39,007 nt of DNA from UBA1081 sp964443825 (lineage in GTDB: Bacteria > Bacillota > Clostridia > Oscillospirales > Acutalibacteraceae), in the NCBI GenBank assembly GCA_964443825.1, contig CAYUEV010000010.1:1-39007 (forward strand), read 5' to 3'. Positions within the stretch are counted from its first letter, which is position 1, and each line of letters begins with the position of its first letter. A program made the position numbers and the translations under genes. This document shows, piece by piece, positions 6,751-14,537 of this stretch. The notes beneath the pieces were generated by a model. The model was not told the origin of the DNA and searched no databases. It saw only the letters and a program-made list of their open reading frames with translations.

Positions 6751-9423
6751 ATGAGTAGTCAAAACGCCAATAAAAAACAAAATAAAAAAACCGTAAATAA
6801 AAGCGGTTCCCGTAAAAAACCTACTAAATCCCAAATTGAAAAAATGAGAGTTGAGGAGGAAAAAAGACGGGAAAAAGTTAGAGAGAGAAACAGGAACATA
6901 ATTTCAGCCGTTTTATTTTTAACGGCCGTTTTAACGGCTCTCGTCGCTTTGATTCCGGCTTCCGACGGCACTGTCTGGCGCTCGATCAGGGGCGCTCTTT
7001 TCGGCGCGTTCGGTTTTTCGTCTTATCTTCTCCCTTTTATTTTAATTTACATTTCGATAATCTTAATACTTGATAAACCGTCCGGCTACATTTTTAAAAA
7101 ATCCTCGGGGTGGTTTTTGCTTCTTTTGTCCGCGTCGTCGCTCTTATACGTAGTTTTATATGACGGCGAGTTCATTTTTTCTAAGGATATAAACGGGCAG
7201 TTTCACTCTTATTTTAACGAGGGCAAAATATCTCACGGCTTTTTCCCCGCCCTTTTAGGCGGCGGTTTTATGCTCCTGGGGAAGAGCAAAGCCCCCGCCG
7301 CCGCGGTTTTAATTCTTATTATGGCGTTCTCGGTAATTCTTATATCGGGATTAAGCCCCGCTAAAATCGGCGAAAAAATAAATTCCCGCGAAAAAAATAA
7401 AGAAGAAGACATGGAAATCCCCGAAAAACCTGTCAGACGTAAAGAAAATTACCAAGACGAAAGCGAAGATTTTTTAAGTTCGCCTAAAAAATCAGCTCAG
7501 TATAAAAAACCTTATCAAAACGAAAGCGAAGAATATTTTGAAACTCCCGGCAGACCGAAACAAAAAAGAGGTCATTTATACGTCTATACCGAAAAGGACT
7601 TGTTAAACGGCGGAGAGGAACCTAAAAACGCGGAACAAAAAAACAAAAAAACAAAAACTCCCTTAAAAGATAATAGAGAGCAAAACGTTCAAAACGACGA
7701 GCCCGATATTTTCGCCATAGCCGCCGAAAAACAAAAAATGGAAGAATTGGAAAAATCCGACCCCGCCGAACTTAAAGACGACGGTGAAGAATTTAATAAA
7801 AGAAAAAAGAAATCCAATATCGACATAAACCGCGAGAAAGATATTATAGAGTCGGAAATAAACGAATCTGAAACAGAAAACGAGAATTACATTCTGCCGC
7901 CTCTTAGTTGTCTAAGGCAGCCCGTGCGTTCGTCGTACACCGCGTCGCAAGCCGACCTTAAAGACGTCGCCGACCGCCTTATAGACGCTCTTCACAGTTT
8001 TAACGTAGAGGGGAAAGTAGTAAACGTAGTTCCGGGGCCTTCCGTCACAAGATACGAGATTACCCCCGCCCCGGGCGTTAAAATAAGCAAATTCACAAGC
8101 CTTTCGGACGATCTCGCTCTGCACTTGGCGTCCCCCGCCGGGCTTAGAATAGAAGCCCCTATCCCCGGAAAATCCGCCATAGGAATAGAAGTGCCGAACA
8201 GAGGCAGGATACCCGTCACAATGCGCGAAATAGTCGACAGCGACGAGTACAGAAAAAACGTTGAAAAAAGTAAATTGACGGTAGCTTTAGGCAAAGATAT
8301 TTCCGGCAACGTCGTATGTTGCGATCTTGCTAAAATGCCCCACATTTTAATAGCGGGGACTACCGGCAGCGGAAAGTCGGTTTGTTTAAACTCCATGATA
8401 ACGAGTCTGCTTTTTAACGCGTCACCGTCCGAGGTTAAACTCGTGTTAATAGATCCTAAGCAGGTCGAGTTTTCGGTTTATAACGGAATACCGCACCTCC
8501 TCGTACCGGTTGTGTCAGACCCTAAAAAGGCGGCCGGGGCCTTAGGCTGGGCTGTGACTGAAATGCTGAACCGCTATAAAACGCTTAACGACGCGGGAGT
8601 AAGGGATATTACCGCTTATAATAGCATGGTGGAAGAAAACAATAAAAACATAGATATACTGTCTTTGGAGGACTCTACCGAAGAAACGGATAAAAATCAA
8701 ATTACCGAAAAAATGAATCAAATAGTCATCGTTATAGACGAGCTTTCCGATCTTATGTCGGTAGCCCCGGGGGAAGTAGAAGGGTCGATAACAAGGCTCG
8801 CTCAAATGGCGAGAGCCGCCGGAATGCACCTTGTAATAGCGACTCAAAGACCGTCGGTCGACGTTATAACGGGTCTTATTAAAGCGAACATACCGTCGAG
8901 AATAGCTTTGTCGGTATCTTCTCAAGTCGATTCAAGAACTATACTCGACGCGGGAGGAGCTGAGAAACTCTTAGGCCTCGGCGATATGCTCTATTGCCCC
9001 GTAGGTCAAAATAAACCCAAAAGAGTTCAAGGGTGCTATCTTTCAGACGCGGAGATAGAAAGAGTGGTAGATTTTGTAAAATCGCAGGGAAAGGCGGACT
9101 ATAGCGACGAAATAGCCAGCGAAATAGAAAAAGAATCTTCAAACGTATCGGTTAAAAAACGCTCTTCCTTTAGCGACGATATAAAAAATTCTTCCGACCA
9201 GGATAACGAAATAATAATGAAGGCGGCCGAACTTGTAGTGAACACTCCCGAAAAAGCGTCGATCTCCGCCCTTCAAAGATCGCTGTCGTTAGGATTTGCC
9301 AAAGCCGGAAGAATTATGGACGCGTTAGAGGAAAGAGGCATAGTAGGCCCTCACGAGGGGAGCAAACCGCGCAAGGTCCTTTTAACGAAAGAACAGTATT
9401 ATGAAATGGTCAATAACGAATAA
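6751..9423 (+). CDS. FtsK/SpoIIIE family DNA translocase
   Basis: Membrane-anchored hexameric DNA pump that moves chromosomal DNA through the division or sporulation septum. The 890 residues show: a Lys-rich cytoplasmic N-terminus; four hydrophobic segments (about residues 48-205); a long charged linker (about 210-385) rich in Glu, Lys and Asn; the alpha/beta translocase domain with Walker A GTTGSGKSV at about 536-544 and Walker B IVIVIDELSDL; and a C-terminal winged-helix gamma domain (about 820-885) that reads polar KOPS/SRS-type sequences. Length and layout match clostridial SpoIIIE/FtsK. Whether it serves division, sporulation or both cannot be told from sequence. It starts one base after znuB and is followed 9 bases later by the metallo-hydrolase gene, so it sits inside an operon. 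Confidence 0.95.
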   Translation: MSSQNANKKQNKKTVNKSGSRKKPTKSQIEKMRVEEEKRREKVRERNRNIISAVLFLTAVLTALVALIPASDGTVWRSIRGALFGAFGFSSYLLPFILIYISIILILDKPSGYIFKKSSGWFLLLLSASSLLYVVLYDGEFIFSKDINGQFHSYFNEGKISHGFFPALLGGGFMLLGKSKAPAAAVLILIMAFSVILISGLSPAKIGEKINSREKNKEEDMEIPEKPVRRKENYQDESEDFLSSPKKSAQYKKPYQNESEEYFETPGRPKQKRGHLYVYTEKDLLNGGEEPKNAEQKNKKTKTPLKDNREQNVQNDEPDIFAIAAEKQKMEELEKSDPAELKDDGEEFNKRKKKSNIDINREKDIIESEINESETENENYILPPLSCLRQPVRSSYTASQADLKDVADRLIDALHSFNVEGKVVNVVPGPSVTRYEITPAPGVKISKFTSLSDDLALHLASPAGLRIEAPIPGKSAIGIEVPNRGRIPVTMREIVDSDEYRKNVEKSKLTVALGKDISGNVVCCDLAKMPHILIAGTTGSGKSVCLNSMITSLLFNASPSEVKLVLIDPKQVEFSVYNGIPHLLVPVVSDPKKAAGALGWAVTEMLNRYKTLNDAGVRDITAYNSMVEENNKNIDILSLEDSTEETDKNQITEKMNQIVIVIDELSDLMSVAPGEVEGSITRLAQMARAAGMHLVIATQRPSVDVITGLIKANIPSRIALSVSSQVDSRTILDAGGAEKLLGLGDMLYCPVGQNKPKRVQGCYLSDAEIERVVDFVKSQGKADYSDEIASEIEKESSNVSVKKRSSFSDDIKNSSDQDNEIIMKAAELVVNTPEKASISALQRSLSLGFAKAGRIMDALEERGIVGPHEGSKPRKVLLTKEQYYEMVNNE

Positions 9424-9432
9424 TCGAGCGCT

Positions 9433-10398
9433 ATGAAAAATAAAATGAATTTTGAACAACCGTCCCGAAAGCAAAAAAAGAGCGGTAAAAAATTAATTTT
9501 ACCTGTTGCAATTTTTGTATTTTTACTTATAATATTATCTATAGCTCTAAATAAAACCGGAGTTCTTGATAAGGCAATTTCAGGCTCTTCGGGGGAAGAC
9601 CCGACCGCCGACGCGAACGCCGTTCTTACGTCTTATTTTATTGACGTGGGTCAGGGAGACTGCTCGTTGTTTATATCCGGGGATGAGTCGATGCTCATCG
9701 ATTGCGGCGAGTCGCAATACTCCGATCAGGTTATCAAAGAGATAAGAGATCGCGGCGTCGAAAGCCTTGACTACATCGTCGCGACGCACGCGCATTCAGA
9801 CCATATGGGCGGCATGGCGGATATAATCAAAAGCGTTCCGTGCGACCATATTCTTTTAAGCGAGCCTTGCGACGACAGCTCTCAGACGGCGACCTACGAA
9901 AATTTCTTGGACGCTGTGGAAGGAAGCTCCATAGAGCCGATACTCGCGGAGCCCGGATATACTTTTACGTTAGGCGCGGCGGAGTGCCGGGTTCTCTCTC
10001 CCTCTTATGTTTCAAAAGACGAGAACAATAACTCGATAGTTATGACCATTACCGTAAGCGATACGATGTTTCTTATGATGGGCGACGCCGAGAAGCAAAT
10101 TGAAAACTCGCTTTTAGACGCGTACCCCGATATTCACGCCGATATTATAAAATTGGGTCATCACGGCAGTAAAACGTCTTCCTCAAAAGATTTTTTAAGA
10201 GCCGTGAACCCTAAATACTCTATAATATCAGTCGGAGCGGGAAATATGTACGGTCACCCCTCGGAAGAAACGCTAGATACTCTTAAGGAGCTTAACATTA
10301 CTCCCTTTAGAACGGACGAACTCGGCACGATAAGAGTCGACTGCTCTGAAAACGGCTACAAAATATCTTATAACGACTTAACTTTAGCGGAAGAATGA
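9433..10398 (+). CDS. membrane-anchored ComEC-like metallo-beta-lactamase-fold hydrolase
   Basis: A 321-residue protein with a basic N-terminus, one transmembrane anchor (about residues 20-41) and an external metallo-beta-lactamase domain of the type found at the C-terminus of ComEC. Seen directly: FIDVGQGDCSLF, the metal motif HAHSDH (His119, His121, Asp123, His124), a GDAE metal-bridging stretch, and GHHGSKTSSS. In ComEC this domain is thought to be a nuclease acting on DNA during uptake, but this gene lacks the channel part, so its substrate is unknown; phosphodiester cleavage outside the membrane is an inference. It overlaps the DUF3006 gene by 4 bases (ATGA), a pairing common in Bacillota, and follows ftsK/spoIIIE. 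Confidence 0.88.
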   Translation: MKNKMNFEQPSRKQKKSGKKLILPVAIFVFLLIILSIALNKTGVLDKAISGSSGEDPTADANAVLTSYFIDVGQGDCSLFISGDESMLIDCGESQYSDQVIKEIRDRGVESLDYIVATHAHSDHMGGMADIIKSVPCDHILLSEPCDDSSQTATYENFLDAVEGSSIEPILAEPGYTFTLGAAECRVLSPSYVSKDENNNSIVMTITVSDTMFLMMGDAEKQIENSLLDAYPDIHADIIKLGHHGSKTSSSKDFLRAVNPKYSIISVGAGNMYGHPSEETLDTLKELNITPFRTDELGTIRVDCSENGYKISYNDLTLAEE

Positions 10399-10631
10399 AC
10401 GTTTGCTTTACCCTTGACAGAATTGAAAACGAATTCGCGGTTTTAACGGGCGACGACGGGAGCGTTTTAAATTTTCGTTTAGACGTTTTCCCCGAAAGCC
10501 CAAAAGTTGGCGACGTTTTTGCGATTGTAGAAGATAGGCCGGTTTTTTTAAAAGAAGAAACGGAAACAAGAAGAAAGAGAATATCTGAAAAACGTGATAG
10601 ATTTTTTAATAAAATAAAAAGAAGCAGGTAA
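10395..10631 (+). CDS. DUF3006 family small protein
   Basis: A 78-residue protein of the DUF3006 type: an N-terminal beta-rich fold (FTLDRIENEFAVLTGDDG, then VGDVF and VEDRPVF) and a very basic, helical C-terminus (TRRKRISEKRDRFFNKIKR). It has no signal peptide. DUF3006 genes frequently sit beside ComEC-like metallo-beta-lactamase genes, and here the start codon overlaps the stop of that gene (ATGA), so the products are probably made together and may interact. The basic tail could bind nucleic acid or membrane; the function is not known. Confidence 0.8.
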   Translation: MNVCFTLDRIENEFAVLTGDDGSVLNFRLDVFPESPKVGDVFAIVEDRPVFLKEETETRRKRISEKRDRFFNKIKRSR

Positions 10632-10681
10632 GTTTTAATCCGACAAAAGGATTTTCGGTCGTTGCTTTAGGAGGCAGTATT

Positions 10682-11869
10682 ATGAAATGTCGTATTTGCG
10701 GTAGTGAAATCCCCGAAGGCAGCAGGTGCTGCCCTCACTGCGGCCGCGTCATCACTAAGTCAGACAGGCAAAGACAGGGGAGCGTAAAGCCCGATCAAAC
10801 TAAGAGCGACGTGTATAAACCCGCGTCGACAGACAGAGATCAAAACGAAAAAACGATACACATCCCCGATCTTTTCAGTAAAGACCCTAACGCCCCGCAG
10901 TACTCCGATCCGCATTCATACGATAAAGCGACCGCCGACATATTAAAATATGACAGACAGTTTATTAAAGGCATAGAAGAGCCCGATCCCTATATTCCTC
11001 CCGAAGAACCGAGAAGACAGTCCCGCTCCGATTCAAACAAAACGCAGCGCCGCAGATCGGAACAATCGACTTACTACGATTACGAAAGTTCAAACGACGA
11101 TTATGACGATAACCAAGACGATTACTATGACGAAGAGTCCGGCTCGGCGTCGGGCAACGTAAGTTACCGCGACGGGGGCGAAAGAGCGCGCGGCAAAAAA
11201 GGAATTAACATTTTCCTTATAATTCTCGCGATAATAGTCGCCGTCTCGTTTATCTGCGTCGCCGGCTATCAAATATTTGAGCGTATCGGGATAATAGACG
11301 GCAAAGAGGACGTCACTAACGAGGGCGTAGAAGACCCCACGAACGAAAGACCCAACGCGCCGACGACGGCTCCTCCCGCGGCCGCTTATCAAACGGGCAA
11401 GTACACGGTTACCGGTCAAAACAACAGCATATTTATGTATAAATCCGTAAGCGATCCGAAAATTATCGCGTCGATCCCCAACGATACCGTAATCACCGTA
11501 ACCGAAATCGCGGGCGACTTAGGTAAAGCGACTTACGGCGATTATACGGGATACGTAAAACTTAAAGAGCTTAAATACACTCCCGACGTCAAAGGAGAAG
11601 ACGAAACCGGCTTAGACGGCGAAAAATTAGACGGCGAAACGACGACGGGCGACAAAGATTACTCCGCGGGGAGTTACAAAGTAACGCTCGGAAGCGCGGG
11701 ACCTACTCTTAACATTAGAGACAAAGGCTCTATGTTTGGCAATATCCTCGGCATAATCGCGGACGGCGAACAAGTAAACGTCGATAAAGTCGAAAACGGA
11801 TGGGGTCACATAAAATACAACGGAATAGACGGCTGGGTCAGTATGAACTACCTTTCCCCCGTAGAATAA
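10682..11869 (+). CDS. zinc-ribbon, single-pass membrane protein with two SH3b domains
   Basis: A 395-residue envelope protein. An N-terminal zinc ribbon (Cys3, Cys6, Cys17, Cys20) lies on the cytoplasmic side. A long disordered, charged linker follows (about 25-170), then one transmembrane helix (about 175-199). Outside are two bacterial SH3-type domains (about 238-301 and 330-394), a fold that usually binds peptidoglycan. A Thr/Pro/Asp-rich spacer lies between membrane and domains. The ATG follows an ideal AGGAGG (10669-10674). It is 50 bases after the DUF3006 gene, in the same direction, and ends at a terminator, so it closes the prfB-to-here run. No catalytic domain is present; a wall-sensing or scaffold role is only inferred. 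Confidence 0.85.
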   Translation: MKCRICGSEIPEGSRCCPHCGRVITKSDRQRQGSVKPDQTKSDVYKPASTDRDQNEKTIHIPDLFSKDPNAPQYSDPHSYDKATADILKYDRQFIKGIEEPDPYIPPEEPRRQSRSDSNKTQRRRSEQSTYYDYESSNDDYDDNQDDYYDEESGSASGNVSYRDGGERARGKKGINIFLIILAIIVAVSFICVAGYQIFERIGIIDGKEDVTNEGVEDPTNERPNAPTTAPPAAAYQTGKYTVTGQNNSIFMYKSVSDPKIIASIPNDTVITVTEIAGDLGKATYGDYTGYVKLKELKYTPDVKGEDETGLDGEKLDGETTTGDKDYSAGSYKVTLGSAGPTLNIRDKGSMFGNILGIIADGEQVNVDKVENGWGHIKYNGIDGWVSMNYLSPVE

Positions 11870-11872
11870 ACA

Positions 11873-11905
11873 AATCTCCCGCTTAAAAAGGCGGGAGATT
11901 TTTTG
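11873..11905 (+). terminator. intrinsic terminator between convergent genes
   Basis: Stem ATCTCCCGC (11874-11882) / GCGGGAGAT (11891-11899) with an 8-base loop and a following run of T on the + strand. The - strand also shows TTT after the stem, so it may work weakly for the opposing M28 peptidase gene that ends at 11919. Confidence 0.9.
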
Positions 11906-11918
11906 TTTAAGGTTTATT

Positions 11919-13247
11919 TTATTGGGCTTTCGCTTTTTTGTCTTCCTCGTCGTTTTCGTCGGCGAATTTAAGTATTGTGGACATAATTATTTCAAAACCC
12001 GCTTTTATTGTTTCAGGGACTAATCTGTCGTAACTGTCGCGTCTGTTGTGGTAGTAATCGGCGGGCGAGGGATCCATGGCGGCGAGGCAAGTTGCGGAAT
12101 AACCGGCTTGAGTAAACGCGGCGGCGTCGGACGAACCGAAGAATACGTTGGCGAATTTAAGATTATTGTAACCCGCCTCGTTAGCGGCGTCCATTACAAG
12201 TTGGCAAAAGCTTTGGTCGTGCTTTACAGTCCCCGTCATATCGCGGTTATAGACGTTTAAATAATCAAAATCGCACAAGGTGTCTACGCACAGCACAGAC
12301 GTGTCGATTCCCGACTTAACATATTCGTCGTAATGGTCTTTGGCGAACTGTTTAGCTCCTCTTAAACCGGCCTCTTCGCCATCCGTTATCATGGCGACTA
12401 CGTCTGTATTTTTAAAGGTTATGCCCATTTCCGAGAGCATTTTAATGGCCGTGACCGCCGCCATCGTGCCGGTGAGGTTGTCGTTAGCTCCGGGGGACAA
12501 CACTTTAAAGTTTATGAAGAGATGAAGAGTTATCATATTAAGGAGCGTAAAGAAGTGGAACGGATACCATTTGTCTTCTAAGAATTTGGCGACCGCCCCT
12601 TTATTCTCTTTAAACGACGTAAATGTTGAGAATACGCTCGTGACGGCTGAAATAACCGCCGTGCCTATAGTAAGCCCCATAAGAGGACCCATAAGTTTAT
12701 CTTTGCCGTAGTAAATGTGTCTCCACTCATAAGCCGTGTCGACGTGACCGCTTATAACTATGCGCTTTTTGGTTTCTTCGGTGGCCTTTTTCGTGGCGAC
12801 GAGATTTCTTCCCGAAACTTTACTATAAAGACCGTCTACAAAACGCCTGTACAACAAAAACTCCATCGCGGTGACGAAAAGCCCCGCTACGGTGTTAGCT
12901 CCGACAAGCGCGTGCGGGAGAGCCTTGTATTTCTGAAGTTTTGAAAACTTCCCCAATTTGCCGGGTTTCGCGTACTTTAAAAGCCCTCCCGCCGTAATAG
13001 CGGCGATAATCTCCGCGCTTACGGTTTTAGTGAAATGGAGAAAAGCTTTCGGCGCCATCTCGTATGTTTCGTAATGCACTTCGTCGGCGTATTTTTCAAG
13101 GTCTTTTCTTAAAAGTTCCTGCGCCCTGTACGCTTCGGCGCTGCCCGATTCTCTCGGACCTATCGTTTTAATGATTTCGGTGATCTTCTCAACGGCGTAT
13201 TTTACGTTGTCGTTAATGATTTTTTTGTCCAAATCGGAAAATTCCAT
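11919..13247 (-). CDS. M28 family metallopeptidase with hydrophobic segments
   Basis: A 442-residue di-zinc peptidase of family M28. The metal and catalytic motifs are intact and in order: SGHVDT (His, and the Asp next to it), PGANDN (bridging Asp), TDGEEAG (catalytic and ligand Glu), CVDTL (Asp), and DYYHNRRDSYD (His). Unusually, four hydrophobic stretches occur within the first 60 percent of the protein (near residues 70-90, 110-135, 180-205 and 225-250). They suggest membrane attachment, with two inserted between the first two metal-ligand motifs. There is no signal peptide. The ATG (complement of 13245-13247) follows AGGCGA. A strong promoter lies 120 bases upstream, with a possible leader peptide between. 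Substrate unknown; likely an aminopeptidase. Confidence 0.9.
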   Translation of the reverse strand: MEFSDLDKKIINDNVKYAVEKITEIIKTIGPRESGSAEAYRAQELLRKDLEKYADEVHYETYEMAPKAFLHFTKTVSAEIIAAITAGGLLKYAKPGKLGKFSKLQKYKALPHALVGANTVAGLFVTAMEFLLYRRFVDGLYSKVSGRNLVATKKATEETKKRIVISGHVDTAYEWRHIYYGKDKLMGPLMGLTIGTAVISAVTSVFSTFTSFKENKGAVAKFLEDKWYPFHFFTLLNMITLHLFINFKVLSPGANDNLTGTMAAVTAIKMLSEMGITFKNTDVVAMITDGEEAGLRGAKQFAKDHYDEYVKSGIDTSVLCVDTLCDFDYLNVYNRDMTGTVKHDQSFCQLVMDAANEAGYNNLKFANVFFGSSDAAAFTQAGYSATCLAAMDPSPADYYHNRRDSYDRLVPETIKAGFEIIMSTILKFADENDEEDKKAKAQ

Positions 13248-13280
13248 TCAATTCGCCTGCCTGACATAAATTTTAACTTT

Positions 13281-13337
13281 TTAATAAAAAAAGATTCCAA
13301 GAATCAGCCGCGCCTTTTTAGTTCTTGAAATCGCCAT
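13281..13337 (-). CDS. possible 18-residue leader peptide of the M28 gene
   Basis: A short open frame between the M28 promoter and the M28 gene encodes MAISRTKKARLILGIFFY. It starts at an ATG (complement of 13335-13337) preceded by AAGGAG (complement of 13341-13346), though the spacing of 3 bases is short. Its last codons overlap a small hairpin, GATTC-TTG-GAATC, followed by seven T on the - strand (13286-13305). The order promoter, leader peptide, hairpin plus T-run, gene is that of an attenuator. The stem is only 5 base pairs, and the frame could be chance. Confidence 0.3.
   Translation of the reverse strand: MAISRTKKARLILGIFFY
13286..13305 (-). terminator. weak terminator or attenuator in the M28 leader
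   Basis: On the - strand, GATTC (13305-13301) pairs with GAATC (13297-13293) around a 3-base loop and is followed directly by seven T (13292-13286). It lies about 55 bases after the predicted transcription start and 40 bases before the M28 start codon, so it would act inside the leader. The short stem makes it weak. Confidence 0.35.
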
Positions 13338-13365
13338 TGACTCCTTATTCTTCTGCCACACTGTT

Positions 13366-13395
13366 ATTTTATCATACAAATAACAATAATGTCAA
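13366..13395 (-). promoter_or_regulatory. sigma-A promoter of the M28 peptidase gene
   Basis: On the - strand, TTGACA (13395-13390), an 18-base spacer, and TAAAAT (13371-13366), with TG at the extended -10 position. The start would be near 13359, giving a leader of about 110 bases that holds the possible leader peptide and hairpin. Confidence 0.75.
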
Positions 13396-13457
13396 GCGAA
13401 AAAAAGAAATTTTAATCGCAGTCTACAAAAATATATTCTAGAATGGTTCTTTTTCTA

Positions 13458-13486
13458 TTGCAAATTTTATTAAAATAGTATACAAT
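13458..13486 (+). promoter_or_regulatory. sigma-A promoter of the frameshifted secreted-protein gene
   Basis: TTGCAA (13458-13463), a 17-base spacer, TACAAT (13481-13486). It predicts a start near 13493 and a leader of about 66 bases. No good ribosome site precedes the ATG at 13559. Confidence 0.65.
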
Positions 13487-13558
13487 TAAGCGGGGTGTGA
13501 ACGCGTAATTGTTCTTGGCGTTTGATTAAATCTTCGCTATAAAAGAACCGCAAGCGTT

Positions 13559-13992
13559 ATGAAAAATATACGAAACAGGATTCTGTCAGTAGTATTAACT
13601 CTGGTTTTGGCGTTCGCGCCTGTCGTTTCGGCTGGGCGGCGGACGCGTCGGCGGTTCCCGCTGTCGTTGTAAACGATATTAACGGGAATCCGATTATGAA
13701 TCTAAGCGACGGGTCTAAAGCGTTCAGCTTTGCCGATTGTGAAGCGGATTTACTGTCCACATCGGGGCTTTCGTCAAATTTCGCCGAGTTTTTCACGCCT
13801 GAAATTTTGGAACAGATCAAAAACGGCGAGACGAGCGTATCCGATATTGTCGCGGCGCTCCTTGATTATCTCGGGTTCAGTATAACGCCGGTCGACGCCA
13901 GGCTTGTTTTAAGAGTATCGGCGAAGCTCGCCGATTCATTCTACAGACAAAGCGGTTCTAATGGAGAAGTAAGCGGCGAGGTTTCGCTATAA
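13559..13992 (+). pseudogene. frameshifted small secreted protein with half-dockerin motif
   Basis: The ATG at 13559 opens a convincing signal peptide (basic MKNIRNR, hydrophobic core, VVSA cleavage site), but the frame shifts near 13632 and stops at a TAA after 38 codons. A second frame continues directly from the same place (WAADASAVPAVVVND onward) and runs open to 13992; adding one base near 13632 would join them into a secreted protein of about 145 residues. Its C-terminal part ends in ITPVDARLVLRVSAKL, which matches the second half of the dockerin domain in the gene at 1615 (ISATDAREILRASARI), but the calcium-loop aspartates are missing. A promoter and a terminator flank it. Either a recent mutation or a sequencing error. 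An ATG at 13696 could also start a leaderless 98-residue remnant. Confidence 0.75.
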
Positions 13993-14008
13993 AATGCGCA
14001 AATATCGA

Positions 14009-14035
14009 GCTCCCCGTTTTGTGGGGAGCATTTTT
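14009..14035 (+). terminator. intrinsic terminator after the frameshifted gene
   Basis: Stem GCTCCCC (14009-14015) / GGGGAGC (14023-14029), 7-base loop, then TTTTT (14031-14035). It ends 19 bases before the next start codon, and no promoter was seen between them, so that gene may depend partly on readthrough. Confidence 0.85.
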
Positions 14036-14054
14036 GAAACTTTAGGTGATTTTT

Positions 14055-14525
14055 ATGGATTTTAAAGCTGAATCTTTCAATATTTTTGATAAAAGCTGGG
14101 CTGTTTTAACAGCCGGAAATAAACAGGATTTTAACTCTATGACTATAAGTTGGGGCGGTCTCGGAACGCTTTGGGGGAAACCCGCGGCGACCGTATATGT
14201 AAAACCCGTCCGCTACACTCATGAATTTATGGAAAAGAGCGACTGCTTCACGATAAGTTTTTATAATGAGAAATATAGAAACGCTCTTATGATTTTCGGC
14301 TCTCTTTCGGGGAGAGATTGCGACAAGGCGGCGAAGGCGGGGTTTAACCCGGTGTTTTTGGATAACGCCGTTACGTATAAAGAAGCCGATAAAACGCTTG
14401 TTTGTAAAAAAATATACAGGCAGGATATGGATTTAAGATACATTCCTAAAGACGTCGCCGGCTCTTTTTATAAATCCGAAGCGCCTCACACAATTTACAT
14501 AGGAGAAGTGTTAGAAATCATCTAA
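14055..14525 (+). CDS. flavin reductase-like FMN-binding protein
   Basis: A 156-residue protein of the flavin reductase-like split-barrel (DIM6/NTAB) group, which binds FMN and typically reduces flavins or small substrates with NAD(P)H. The N-terminal half carries the family pattern: WAVLTAG, then FNSMTISWGGLGTLWGKP and VYVKPVRYTHEFME, ending in CFTISFY. The ATG at 14055 fits the AGGTG site at 14044-14048 better than the in-frame GTG at 14046, which overlaps it. It precedes the AlkZ-related gene by 12 bases and is probably co-transcribed with it. The actual substrate is unknown. Confidence 0.85.
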   Translation: MDFKAESFNIFDKSWAVLTAGNKQDFNSMTISWGGLGTLWGKPAATVYVKPVRYTHEFMEKSDCFTISFYNEKYRNALMIFGSLSGRDCDKAAKAGFNPVFLDNAVTYKEADKTLVCKKIYRQDMDLRYIPKDVAGSFYKSEAPHTIYIGEVLEII

Positions 14526-14537
14526 AAAAGGAAAATT

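Larger units (their letters stand above)
13248..13558. other. divergent intergenic region, 311 bases
   Basis: Lies between the divergent M28 gene and the frameshifted secreted-protein gene. Besides the two promoters and the leader frame listed separately, it holds a 10-base palindrome ATTCTAGAAT (13435-13444) just before the + strand -35 box, and a 9-base inverted pair GGTTCTTTT (13445-13453) / AAAAGAACC (13541-13549) that brackets the + promoter. These could be regulator sites, but both are short enough to be chance. The rest is AT-rich with nothing recognisable. Confidence 0.4.

Noticed and set aside
7992..8925. - strand frames of 127-134 residues opposite ftsK/spoIIIE
   Set aside because: Antisense to the conserved translocase domain; no start signals.
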